Assembly (NCBI RefSeq): GCF_030010215.1
Contig: NZ_JASCRR010000025.1
Coordinates: 1 to 39,032 of the forward strand
Source: Tianweitania sp. UT-5YL-CI-8
GTDB taxonomy: Bacteria > Pseudomonadota > Alphaproteobacteria > Rhizobiales > Rhizobiaceae
DNA: 39,032 nt
Reading direction: 5' to 3'
Part shown: positions 31,605 to 39,032 of the stretch, in pieces
Layout: each line of letters starts with the position of its first letter
Numbering within the stretch: the first letter of the stretch is position 1
The notes under the pieces: generated by a model
What the model was told of the DNA's origin: nothing
What the model saw: only the letters and a program-made list of their open reading frames with translations
Database searches by the model: none
Position numbers and translations under genes: made by a program

Positions 31605-32680
31605 TGGAGGATATGTTGGGAGGCAGTCTGGAAAAACCCGTCGGCGGCGACGACCGTTTTGCGCTGGACGTTACGTCTGTTGCACGGCACCTAGTTGCTC
31701 ACGGGAAGCGCCTGGATCTGCAGTTCGGCGCGGAGCATCTCTCCGGCGGTCTTTCCAACCTCAACTACCTCGTGAGCGTTGACGGCGAGCGTATGGTGCT
31801 ACGCCGCCCGCCCGCCGGCCCATTGGCGCTCGGGGCGCATGACATGGTCCGTGAGCATCGCATTCTGTCACGACTCTCCACCGCGTTTTCGGCTGCGCCG
31901 GACAGCATCCTGCTCTGCCAGGATCTATCGGTAATCGGCGTACCGTTTCAGTTGATCGAGTATCGCGAAGGCCTGGTGCTCACCGGCGATCGGTTGCCGC
32001 CCGAATTAGACAGTCCGGCAAAGGCGAATACCCTCTCCCATGAGCTGATTTCAACATTGGCAGCCTTGCACGACGTTGATGCTGCCTCGATCGGCCTCGG
32101 CGATTTCGGTCGCCCCGAAGGCTTCTTCGAACGGAACGTGGCTGGTTGGGTCAAACGCGCGGCCGCGCTCGAACTGGATGGCGATCCGGGACGGTTTGTC
32201 GATTTTCTTGGCACCTGGTTAAGGGAGAGAATTCCCACGCCGCTGGCGCCTGCCCTGCTTCACTCGGATTTCAAGCTCGATAATTGCATGCTCGGCGAGG
32301 ATTTCCGTATCCACACCGTTCTCGATTGGGACATGGGTACCCGTGGCGACCCTCTGATGGATCTGGCGACACTGACAAGTTACTGGGTTGAGGCGACGGA
32401 TCCCGAATGCATGCATCGACTGGCCCAAATGCCCACGACGCATCCTGGCTTCTTCTCTCGCGCCGAAGCGGTTCAGGCCTATGCCGAAAAATCCGGCCGT
32501 GAGGTTTCGCAATTCCAGCCGTGGCGGATCCTCGCGCTGTTGAAACTCGGAGTGGTCTTTTTCCAGCTTCATCGGAACTGGCTGAACGGCAACGCAGGCG
32601 ACGACCGCTATTCCGGATTCGCCCAACTTGGCGCCGACATTCTCGACTTTGCCGCGGCATCGACCGCGCAGCCTACCTAG
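31604..32680 (+). CDS. APH-family kinase, ACAD10/11 N-domain or LvaA type
   Basis: A protein of about 358 residues with an aminoglycoside-phosphotransferase fold. Nucleotide-loop LSGGLSNLNYLV (46-57), the catalytic loop HSDFKLDN (His220, Asp222, Asn227) and the DWD metal site (Asp241) are complete, so it is probably an active kinase. In mammalian ACAD10/11 and in LvaA of P. putida such a kinase phosphorylates a 4-hydroxyacyl-CoA. The acyl-CoA dehydrogenase gene follows 11 bp later, which suggests the same role here. The start is uncertain: ATG 31604 overlaps the operator, ATG 31613 and TTG 31616 are alternatives, and GGAGG at 31606-31610 best fits the TTG. First gene of the operon. Confidence 0.82.
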   Translation: MEDMLGGSLEKPVGGDDRFALDVTSVARHLVAHGKRLDLQFGAEHLSGGLSNLNYLVSVDGERMVLRRPPAGPLALGAHDMVREHRILSRLSTAFSAAPDSILLCQDLSVIGVPFQLIEYREGLVLTGDRLPPELDSPAKANTLSHELISTLAALHDVDAASIGLGDFGRPEGFFERNVAGWVKRAAALELDGDPGRFVDFLGTWLRERIPTPLAPALLHSDFKLDNCMLGEDFRIHTVLDWDMGTRGDPLMDLATLTSYWVEATDPECMHRLAQMPTTHPGFFSRAEAVQAYAEKSGREVSQFQPWRILALLKLGVVFFQLHRNWLNGNAGDDRYSGFAQLGADILDFAAASTAQPT

Positions 32681-32691
32681 GAAACGTGCAG

Positions 32692-33864
32692 ATGGATTTT
32701 TCGATACCAGCCGATTTGCAGGACCTGTCAAGCCGCATAGGCGAGTTCGTCCGGCAAGAGATCGTCCCGCTCGAGAGCGATCCTCGCTGGGGCAGCCACG
32801 GCCCAAGCGAGGAATTCCGGCTTGAACTCGTCGGCCTTGCCCGCGCGCGCGGGCTCCTGTCGCCGCATGTGCGACGGGAGTTCGGTGGTCTTGGCCTCGG
32901 CCACTTCGGGCGCGCCATCGCGTTCGAAGCGGCCGGCTATTCCATGCTCGGGCCAATCGCGCTGAACTGCGCCGCGCCTGATGAAGGCAATATGCATCTG
33001 ATGGCGGAGGTCGCAGATGCCCGTCAGCAGGATCGCTGGCTACGCCCGTTGGCGAATGGTTCGTGTCGCTCCTGCTTCGCGATGACCGAACCGATGGGTG
33101 CGGGTTCCGACCCCGGCCTGTTGGAAACCACCGCCGAGCAGGTGCCCGGAGGCTTCCGCATTTCCGGCCGCAAATGGCTAATCACGGGCGCCGAAGATGC
33201 AGGCTTCATTATCGTCATGGCCAAGCAGGCCGGCGGCGAGAAAGATGGCGCAGCGACCATGTTCCTCGCCGATATGGACCAGCCGGAAATCATCCTGGAG
33301 CGCCAGCTTGACACAATGGACTCGTCTTTCACCGGCGGACACTGGGTCATGCGCTTCGACAATCTGTTCGTGCCGGACCAGGACGTGCTCGGCGCAGTCG
33401 GAGAAGGGTTTCGCTACGCACAGGTGCGGCTGGCACCGGCGCGTCTGACGCACTGCATGCGCTGGCTGGGCTCAGCGGTGCGTGCGCAGGACATCGCGCG
33501 TGACTACGCGACACGCCGTACTGCCTTCGGCAAGCCACTCGTCGAGCACGAGGGGATCGGCTTCATGCTGGCCGACAACGACATGGACATCTACAGCGCG
33601 CGGCTGGCGATCTGGCACACGGCCTGGGTGCTCGATCAGGGTGGTAGGGGCAATATGGAAAGCTCGCGCGCCAAGGTCATCTGCTCCGAGGCGGTCTGGC
33701 GCGTTGCGGATCGCTGCGTGCAGATACTAGGCGGTCTCGGGCTGACGCGCGACACAGTCGTTGAGCGCATCTTCCGCGATATTCGGGCGTTCCGTATCTA
33801 TGACGGTCCGTCCGAAGTCCATCGCTGGTCAATGGCGCGGCGCATCGCCGGCGGGAAGCACTGA
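32692..33864 (+). CDS. Acyl-CoA dehydrogenase, ACAD10/11 type
   Basis: A 390-residue FAD-dependent acyl-CoA dehydrogenase. It has the N-terminal helical domain, the middle strand domain with CFAMTEPMGAGSDP and SGRKWLITGA, and the C-terminal helices ending YDGPSEVHRWSMARRI. In MCAD the residue at Asp371 is the catalytic Glu of YEGT; ACAD10/11 have DGPDEVH at this place, so the motif supports that branch. With the preceding kinase it would process a phosphorylated 4-hydroxyacyl-CoA. The ATG at 32692 is the only sensible start for the N-terminal helix MDFSIPADLQDLSSRIGEF. Its ribosome binding site is weak, and translational coupling to the kinase gene 11 bp upstream is plausible. Confidence 0.85.
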   Translation: MDFSIPADLQDLSSRIGEFVRQEIVPLESDPRWGSHGPSEEFRLELVGLARARGLLSPHVRREFGGLGLGHFGRAIAFEAAGYSMLGPIALNCAAPDEGNMHLMAEVADARQQDRWLRPLANGSCRSCFAMTEPMGAGSDPGLLETTAEQVPGGFRISGRKWLITGAEDAGFIIVMAKQAGGEKDGAATMFLADMDQPEIILERQLDTMDSSFTGGHWVMRFDNLFVPDQDVLGAVGEGFRYAQVRLAPARLTHCMRWLGSAVRAQDIARDYATRRTAFGKPLVEHEGIGFMLADNDMDIYSARLAIWHTAWVLDQGGRGNMESSRAKVICSEAVWRVADRCVQILGGLGLTRDTVVERIFRDIRAFRIYDGPSEVHRWSMARRIAGGKH

Positions 33865-33865
33865 G

Positions 33866-34633
33866 ATGGTGGAAAGCATGTTCGATCTGGCTGGCCGCGT
33901 CTGCGTCGTCACCGGCGGCGGGCGGGGCATCGGCAAGGCGATTGCAACCGCGCTCAGCCTGCACGGCGGCAAGGTCGTCATCACCGGCCGCAGCGAGGAC
34001 ACGCTTAGGCAGGCCGCCGGCGATATCCGCGCGAAGGGCGGCACGGCCGACTACATCGTGGCCGACATGCAGTCCGAGGATGCGGTCATTCGCCTCGCTG
34101 CCGATGTTTCGGAACGCTTCGGCCCGGCCCATGTGCTCGTCAACAATGCCGGCGTGAACGCCATCTACAAGGGTGCCGAAAAGACCACGCTCGACGAGTG
34201 GAACACGATAATCAATACCAACCTGACCGGCGTGTTCCTTGCCTGTCGCGAGATAGGCCGGCAGATGCTGGAAGCCGGACGCGGCTCGATCATCAACATA
34301 AGCTCCATTGGTGGGCGCACCGGCCTCGGCAAGACGGCGGCCTATTGTGCATCAAAGGGCGGCGTCGAGCTGTTGTCGAAGTCCATGGCGATCGACTGGG
34401 CGCAGAACGGTGTACGCGTCAATTGCGTGGCGCCTGCCTATGTCCAGACCGATTTGACGTCCGGTCTTGCAGAACATCCAGTGCTCGGGCCGAAGATCAC
34501 GGGGCGAACGCCGATGGGACGCCTCGCAAACACGAATGAAGTGCCCGGCGCGGTCGTCTTCCTCGCGTCGGACGCATCCTCCTACGTCACCGGTGAATCG
34601 ATCGCCGTCGATGGCGGATGGACAGGCGCATGA
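33866..34633 (+). CDS. Short-chain dehydrogenase/reductase (SDR)
   Basis: A 255-residue classical SDR. The cofactor motif TGGGRGIG (residues 16-23), NNAG, and the active-site Tyr160-x3-Lys164 (AAYCASK) with the serine in ISSIGG are all present. It likely oxidises a hydroxyacyl-CoA, or reduces a keto group, with NAD(P). In the lva pathway the equivalent gene, lvaD, is an SDR. The ATG at 33866 lies 1 bp after the dehydrogenase stop; ATG 33878 is an alternative start. Its stop overlaps the CoA-transferase-family gene (ATGA). Confidence 0.85.
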   Translation: MVESMFDLAGRVCVVTGGGRGIGKAIATALSLHGGKVVITGRSEDTLRQAAGDIRAKGGTADYIVADMQSEDAVIRLAADVSERFGPAHVLVNNAGVNAIYKGAEKTTLDEWNTIINTNLTGVFLACREIGRQMLEAGRGSIINISSIGGRTGLGKTAAYCASKGGVELLSKSMAIDWAQNGVRVNCVAPAYVQTDLTSGLAEHPVLGPKITGRTPMGRLANTNEVPGAVVFLASDASSYVTGESIAVDGGWTGA

Positions 34634-35823
34634 ACGCACAACAGAAGCGTGGCGCGCTTGATGGCGTGACCGTCCTCGATCTGACGCGTCTGCTGCCAGG
34701 CGCATTTGCCTCCCAGATGCTGGCGGACATGGGCGCCGAGGTTATCAAGATCGAGGATCCCCGCGGCGGCGACTACAATCGCAGCTGGGAGCCCAAGGCA
34801 AAGACGGAGTCCGGATCGTTCCTGCTGCTCAACCGCAACAAGAAGAGCGTGACGCTCAATCTCAAAACGCCGGAAGGGCACGCCGCGTTCGTCAAGCTGG
34901 CAAAGTCCGCGGATATTTTGATCGAAGGGTTCCGTCCGGGCGTCGTGGCGCGGCTCGGCCTCGACTACAAGACGCTAAAGGCGCTGAACCCAGGCCTGAT
35001 CTACTGCTCGCTTTCCGGCTATGGCCAGGACGGCCCACTGCGCCTCGCGCCGGGGCACGATATTAACTATCTCGGCACTGCCGGCGCGCTGCAACTGTTC
35101 GGAAAGGCCGGCGAAGGCCCCATCGTACCTGGCCTTTCCATCGCAGATGTCGGCGGAGGTTCGCTGATGGCGTCGACCGGCATCCTCGCCGCGCTCTACT
35201 CTCGAACAGTCACCGGCGAGGGCCAGTATATCGACATCTCGATGACCGACGGATCGGTGGCGTGGCTGGCACTCCACGGCGCGGACCAGCTCTTCGGCGG
35301 CATCGAACCGCGCGGCGGCGAGCGGCCGTGGATCGGCCAGGCGCCATGCTACAACATCTACGAATGTGGCGACGGCCGGCATGTCGCGCTCGGTGCGCTG
35401 GAACTCCATTTCTGGGAGCGCTTCTGCGATCTTGCGGAATTGCCTGGCGATCTGCGCACGCACTATCCCGAAGGCGACGAGGCGGCGCGCCAGCGTGCGG
35501 CAGTGGCGGCGATCTTCCTCACCAGAACCCGCGACGAGTGGGCCGCAGCGGGCGAAGCCACAGATATACCGCTAACAGCCGTCAATGATATGGGCGAGGC
35601 GTTCGAGCATCCGCAACTGGTTCATCGAGAGATGCTGCTGCATGTCGATCATCCCGTGGAGGGCCGGATCCCGCAGCTGGGTTTCCCGATCAAGCTGCGA
35701 GGCACGCCGTGCGAGATAAGGATGCCCCCGCCCCAGCTTGGCGAGCACAATGAGGAAGTACTCGGCCGCAACGGCTACAGCGGGGCGGAAATATCCGCGA
35801 TGAAGGCGGCCGGCGTGATCTAG
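34630..35823 (+). CDS. CaiB/BaiF-family protein, alpha-methylacyl-CoA racemase-like
   Basis: A 397-residue family III CoA-transferase fold protein. Three residues that form the catalytic set of the M. tuberculosis racemase MCR can be placed: His143 (PGHDINYLGTAG), Asp173 (IADVGGGS) and Glu258 (GALELHFW), with Arg102 in GFRPGV. Transferases of the family use a different Asp nucleophile in a YDNxxQA-like context, which this protein lacks. The likely reaction is therefore racemisation of a 2-methylacyl- or 2-substituted acyl-CoA, although CoA transfer cannot be excluded. The ATG at 34630 overlaps the SDR stop. The gene lies between the SDR and ligase genes in one operon. Confidence 0.8.
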   Translation: MNAQQKRGALDGVTVLDLTRLLPGAFASQMLADMGAEVIKIEDPRGGDYNRSWEPKAKTESGSFLLLNRNKKSVTLNLKTPEGHAAFVKLAKSADILIEGFRPGVVARLGLDYKTLKALNPGLIYCSLSGYGQDGPLRLAPGHDINYLGTAGALQLFGKAGEGPIVPGLSIADVGGGSLMASTGILAALYSRTVTGEGQYIDISMTDGSVAWLALHGADQLFGGIEPRGGERPWIGQAPCYNIYECGDGRHVALGALELHFWERFCDLAELPGDLRTHYPEGDEAARQRAAVAAIFLTRTRDEWAAAGEATDIPLTAVNDMGEAFEHPQLVHREMLLHVDHPVEGRIPQLGFPIKLRGTPCEIRMPPPQLGEHNEEVLGRNGYSGAEISAMKAAGVI

Positions 35824-35850
35824 CGCAGCGTCTTGGGAGGAGAGAGCAAC

Positions 35851-37458
35851 ATGGACCGCGCTTACGAGCCATACGAGAAATTTTACGGCGACTTCCAATG
35901 GGAGATCCCGTCTGCATTCAATTTCGGCGTCGATGTCGTCGATCGCATCGCGCGAGAGAATGACGGGCCGGCCCTCATCGCGATGGACGCGAATGGCCGT
36001 GAACGGCGCTACACCTATTCCGACATCGCGCGGCTGACGGACGGCCTCGCCTCGGCGTTGCGGATACGCGGCCTTGGCAAGGGCGACTTCGTCCTCGTCA
36101 TGTTGCCGCGAATTCCCGAATGGCAGATATCCGTGGTAGCGGTGCTGAAACTTGGCGCCATTCCGATACCCTGCATAGAGATGCTGACTTCCCAAGATGT
36201 GGATTACCGGGTCCGCAATTCCGGCGCGCGCGCCACAATTTGCCGCGATGAACATGTAGGCAAATTCGCCGGCGTGGCCGATGTTCTCGATGTGAAGATC
36301 TGCGTCGGGAACATGGAAGGCTGGGACGGGTTCGACGCGGCGATCGCATCGGCGCCGAAAGGTTTCGAGGCAGCCACGGTCGCCGCCGAAGACCCCGCGA
36401 TAATGTACTATACTTCGGGCTCCACCGGCAACCCGAAGGGTGTGCTTCACGCCTCGCGCGGCCTACACTCATGGTGGGTGTCTGCCGCTTACTGGCTCGA
36501 TCTGACGCCGGGCGACGTCATCTGGTGTACTGCCGATACTGGCTGGAGCAAGGCCGGCACGAGCATCCTGTTCGGGCCATGGGCGCGTGGAGCGTGTTCA
36601 TTTTTCTACGACGGTCCGTTTGATCCGGCAGAGCGCTTGCGACTGATCGAAAAGTACAAGGTCAACGTTTATTGCGCCCCAGCGACGGAATTGGCGCGTG
36701 TTGCCGAGCTGGACCTGTCGAGCGTGAACCTTTCCGCCCTGCGCCAGACCGTGTCGGCCGGCGAAGCGGTCAGTCCGGTCATAGCGGAGCGCTGGAGGGC
36801 CGCGACCGGCCTGCCGATCTCGGAGGCCTATGGCCAGACCGAAAGCTTGATGCTCGTTCTGAACTATCCGGGAGAGCCTGTGAGGCTCGGCTCCATGGGC
36901 CGGCCGTCGCCTGGGAGCCGCATCGAGATCATTGATCCCGCCGGCAACGTGCTGCCTGTCGGAGAACAGGGCGACATCGCACTTCTGACCCCGCATCCGC
37001 AGTTGATGCTTGGGTATTGGCAAGAACCGGAACGCACGCATCAATCCTTCATCGAGGGCACCGAAGGCCTCTGGTATTTGACCGGCGATCGTGGCGAAAA
37101 AGATGTCGATGGCTACTTCTGGTATCGCGGAAGGCTCGATGACATCATCAGTTCGGCCGGCTACCGCATCGGCCCGTCGGAGGTCGAAAACGTGCTGCTC
37201 GACCATCCCGCCGTTGCAGAATGTGCAGTGATCGGGAAGCCGGATCCCGCACGCGGTGAGATTGTCAAGGCGTTCATCGTGTTACGGGATCAACACGATG
37301 GCACCGACGATCTCACGGAAGCTCTCAAAGAGCATTGCAAGCGGCTTACGGCACCTTACAAGTATCCGCGTGAAATAGCTTTCGTGGATTCGCTTCCGAA
37401 AACATTGACCGGCAAGATACGGCGCAGCGAACTTCGCGAGCGGGAACGCAGCGGCTGA
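35851..37458 (+). CDS. Acyl-CoA synthetase (AMP-forming)
   Basis: A 535-residue adenylate-forming enzyme of the acetyl/medium-chain acyl-CoA ligase type. It has the ATP-binding loop YYTSGSTGNPKG (186-197), the YGQTE core motif, YLTGDRGEKDVDGYFWYRGR, the hinge into SAGYRIGPSEVEN, and the catalytic lysine in the C-terminal TGKIRR (Lys522). It activates a free carboxylic acid to the CoA ester, the entry step for the kinase and dehydrogenase. I chose the ATG at 35851, with GGGAGG upstream. It stands before the regulator gene in the operon. The acid is unknown, but in this setting it is likely the acid freed by the amidase. Confidence 0.88.
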   Translation: MDRAYEPYEKFYGDFQWEIPSAFNFGVDVVDRIARENDGPALIAMDANGRERRYTYSDIARLTDGLASALRIRGLGKGDFVLVMLPRIPEWQISVVAVLKLGAIPIPCIEMLTSQDVDYRVRNSGARATICRDEHVGKFAGVADVLDVKICVGNMEGWDGFDAAIASAPKGFEAATVAAEDPAIMYYTSGSTGNPKGVLHASRGLHSWWVSAAYWLDLTPGDVIWCTADTGWSKAGTSILFGPWARGACSFFYDGPFDPAERLRLIEKYKVNVYCAPATELARVAELDLSSVNLSALRQTVSAGEAVSPVIAERWRAATGLPISEAYGQTESLMLVLNYPGEPVRLGSMGRPSPGSRIEIIDPAGNVLPVGEQGDIALLTPHPQLMLGYWQEPERTHQSFIEGTEGLWYLTGDRGEKDVDGYFWYRGRLDDIISSAGYRIGPSEVENVLLDHPAVAECAVIGKPDPARGEIVKAFIVLRDQHDGTDDLTEALKEHCKRLTAPYKYPREIAFVDSLPKTLTGKIRRSELRERERSG

Positions 37459-37469
37459 CAGGAAACAAT

Positions 37470-38222
37470 ATGGACCAACTCAGCACACCGACGAGAGACC
37501 GGAGTTCCTCGGCTTTTCGGCTAATCGCGCAGGAACTGGAGCAACAGGTGCTGTCCGGCGACCTGCCGGTGGGCAGCATCCTGCCGGGTGAGCTTTCGCT
37601 CGCCAGCCGCTTCAACGTCAGCCGCTCGACCGTACGTGAGGCGATCCGCCTGCTTGAACAACTCGGCCTAATCCGTCGCGAGGAAGGCCGCAACAAGCTG
37701 ACGGTGACGGCGCCCGGCCACAAGGAAATCGGCGAGCGCATGCGCACCGCCTTTATCCTGCGGGACACAACGTTTGAGCAACTCTGGGAAGTGATGACTG
37801 CCATCGAGCCGATGTGCGCCATGGTCGCCGCCCACAAGGCGAGCGCGCACGATCTTGATCTTATCGCCGACAACCTCGCGCGCACAGAGGCAGCCGTCAA
37901 ATCGCCTGCAAAGATTGTGGAACTGGACATTGAGTTTCACAACCTCGTCGCGGCTGCAACCGGTAACAGCGCCTTGAGTCTCAGCCGTGATACGGTTGGC
38001 GAACTCTTCTACCCGGCCTTCAATCTCGTCATGACGCGGTTGAACGCAGGGTCGCGCCTCCTCCTGGCTCACCGAAAGATTTTTGAGGCATTGCAGGCGC
38101 GCAATGCAGCGGATGCCCGCTCCTGGATGGAGAGGCACATCGGCGACTTCCAACGCGGCTGCGATCTTGCCAATCTCGATTTCCGGGCGCCGATCAGCGG
38201 TCCGATCATGGAGCTTGAATAG
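37470..38222 (+). CDS. GntR-family regulator with FCD domain (probable repressor of block B)
   Basis: A 250-residue FadR-type regulator. The N-terminal winged helix-turn-helix is LPGELSLASRFNVSRSTVREAIRLLEQLGLIRREEG. The C-terminal FCD domain has the metal-binding Asp143-x3-His147, His191 and His213. Such regulators usually bind TNGTNNNACNA-like palindromes; the TTGTCAGACAA sites at 22565 and 31590 fit. It probably represses the transporter/amidase operon and its own operon until a CoA ester or carboxylic acid ligand appears. The gene is the last of the operon, 12 bp after the ligase stop. Confidence in the protein is high; the operator assignment is inferred from sequence position. Confidence 0.88.
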   Translation: MDQLSTPTRDRSSSAFRLIAQELEQQVLSGDLPVGSILPGELSLASRFNVSRSTVREAIRLLEQLGLIRREEGRNKLTVTAPGHKEIGERMRTAFILRDTTFEQLWEVMTAIEPMCAMVAAHKASAHDLDLIADNLARTEAAVKSPAKIVELDIEFHNLVAAATGNSALSLSRDTVGELFYPAFNLVMTRLNAGSRLLLAHRKIFEALQARNAADARSWMERHIGDFQRGCDLANLDFRAPISGPIMELE

Positions 38223-38317
38223 GCCGGAAGAATCTGGCGACGTCTACCGAACAGCGGCAGAAGTCTTTCGCAAGAAACTGCTCGCACACATGAGGCATGC
38301 CGGTTAGCTGTCGATTT

Positions 38318-38330
38318 ACGTTTGAAACGT
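38318..38330. repeat. 13-bp palindrome downstream of the GntR gene
   Basis: ACGTTT-G-AAACGT is a perfect palindrome about 96 bp after the GntR stop, 35 bp before the IS5-type end. No T-run follows, so it does not look like a terminator. It might be a binding site for an unknown regulator, but no gene starts near it except the broken transposase. Confidence 0.35.
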
Positions 38331-38364
38331 TTCTTCCTCAATCTATGCGGTTAATGGACCCTTA

Positions 38365-38920
38365 GAGCCTGTCCGAGAATGGGGTTGAGTGATTGGGCCG
38401 ATGATGATTCCAAGAAGGTGTCTGAAGCCTGAATGGAAGCGCCATGTGGAACCCGACAACCGGGCGGCAGTATAGTCGCAATCACTCACGATACGAAACC
38501 GATCTGACGGATGTGGAATGGGCGGTTATCGCACCTCTTCTTCCACAACCTGCGTAAAGAGGGCGTAAGCCAGTCTGGCCGCTGTGGGAGATCATCAACG
38601 GCATCTTCTATGTTCTGCGAGGCGGAATACCCTGGCGTCTGATCCCGAAGGACCTGCCTCCCAAGAGCACGGTGTTCGGCTATTTCTGCCGCTGGCGCGA
38701 CACCGGTGTTTTCACGAGGATCAATCACCGCCTAGTCATCATGGATCGCGAGCGGACCGGCCGCCAAGCCTCCCCAAGCGCCGCTGTGCTGGATAGCCAG
38801 AGCGTCAAAACCACCGAGAGCGGCGGTCCGCGCGGCTACGACGCCGGCAAAAAAATCAAACGACGTAAGCGACAAGCGATGGTCGATATGGACGGACGCG
38901 CTCTCGATGTGATTAGGCAT
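38365..38920 (+). mobile_element. IS5-family element, left part
   Basis: GAGCCTGTCCGAGAATGGGG begins at about 38365 and resembles the terminal repeat of IS5-family (IS427-group) elements. The transposase gene follows from 38444. The right end is not in the window because an IS21-like end interrupts the gene near 38910-38920. Confidence 0.6.
38444..38905 (+). pseudogene. IS5-family transposase, broken
   Basis: MWNPTTGRQYSRNHSRYETDLTDVEWAVIAPLLPQPA is followed by an in-frame TAA (38555-38557). The same frame then continues with RGRKPVWPLWEIINGIFYVLRGGIPWRLIPKDLPPKSTVFGYFCRWRDTGVF and AAVLDSQSVKTTESGGPRGYDAGKKIKRRKRQAMVDMDGRAL. The first catalytic Asp (VLDSQS) is present. The later part with the remaining DDE residues is missing, cut off by the next insertion. 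The gene is inactive. Confidence 0.8.
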
Positions 38921-39032
38921 GGAATAAGGACCCCGCATTTGGGGTGATCGGCGTCCAAACGGGACCCCCATCTGCGATGGGGTTACAACAGCCTCCGGTT
39001 TCATCGGGGGCTTTTTATTTGGATGCTTGTTG
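38909..39032. mobile_element. Probable IS21-family end inserted in the IS5 gene
   Basis: From about 38909 the transposase frame is replaced by GGACCCC/GGGACCCCC-type repeats (for example GGACCCCGCATTTGGGG and CAAACGGGACCCCC) that look like the terminal repeat region of rhizobial IS21-type elements. The element would extend right, with its istB gene on the minus strand outside the window. The call rests on the repeat style only; the exact border is not certain. Confidence 0.4.

Noticed and set aside
1-39032. tRNA or rRNA genes and phage structural genes.
   Set aside because: No tRNA-like cloverleaf, rRNA segment or phage structural protein was recognised on either strand by eye.

Overview
This G+C-rich window looks like an accessory region (plasmid, integrative element or genomic island) of a rhizobium-like alphaproteobacterium. 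The organism call rests on a truncated trbB conjugation gene, a DUF1403 gene, a rhizobial-type tyrosine recombinase, a candidate EcfG-type promoter, and many LysR, GntR and peptide-type ABC genes. It is an inference, not a species identification.

Layout. 1-960: mobile-element debris (an IS21-like end and trbB cut off in mid-gene). 965-3805: small metabolic genes (DUF4267, an antibiotic-biosynthesis-type monooxygenase, an alpha/beta hydrolase) and a divergent LysR regulator. 4018-6411: DUF2934 and DUF4142 genes, the second behind a candidate general-stress promoter, and a patatin-like phospholipase. 6652-9930: decayed DUF1403 and integrase genes meeting at a scar, an intact VapBC-type toxin-antitoxin pair with a clear candidate operator, and a broken IS630 copy. 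10002-12022: a two-gene sulfur operon (mercaptopyruvate-type sulfurtransferase and cystathionine beta-lyase-like enzyme). 12054-12860: a wrecked IS1182 copy.

The main interest is two adjacent catabolic blocks. Block A (12872-22416) has a LysR regulator and FAD oxidase on the minus strand. Divergent from them are a cytosolic sulfoxide/N-oxide reductase of the DMSO-reductase family, a glyoxalase-like protein, an N-carbamoylsarcosine-amidase-like cysteine hydrolase, two tandem PuuE-like (allantoinase-type) proteins and an amidase. A perfect 12-bp inverted repeat overlaps the promoter between the two arms. This gene set suggests breakdown of a cyclic ureide or amide, perhaps one containing sulfur.

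Block B (22537-38222) has a five-gene peptide/opine-type ABC importer, an amidase with small AtzG-like partners, and a decayed second amidase. It then has a kinase/acyl-CoA dehydrogenase/SDR/racemase-like/acyl-CoA ligase module and a GntR-FCD regulator. The module resembles the 4-hydroxy-acid pathway (P. putida lva; mammalian ACAD10/11). The same TTGTCAGACAA palindrome lies just downstream of a TTGACA promoter element in front of both halves, so the GntR protein probably controls import, amide cleavage and acid degradation together.

From 38365 to the end, an IS5-family transposase gene carries a stop codon and is interrupted by what looks like an IS21-family end. Insertion sequences therefore flank the catabolic blocks on both sides. 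The substrates are not identified by sequence alone.
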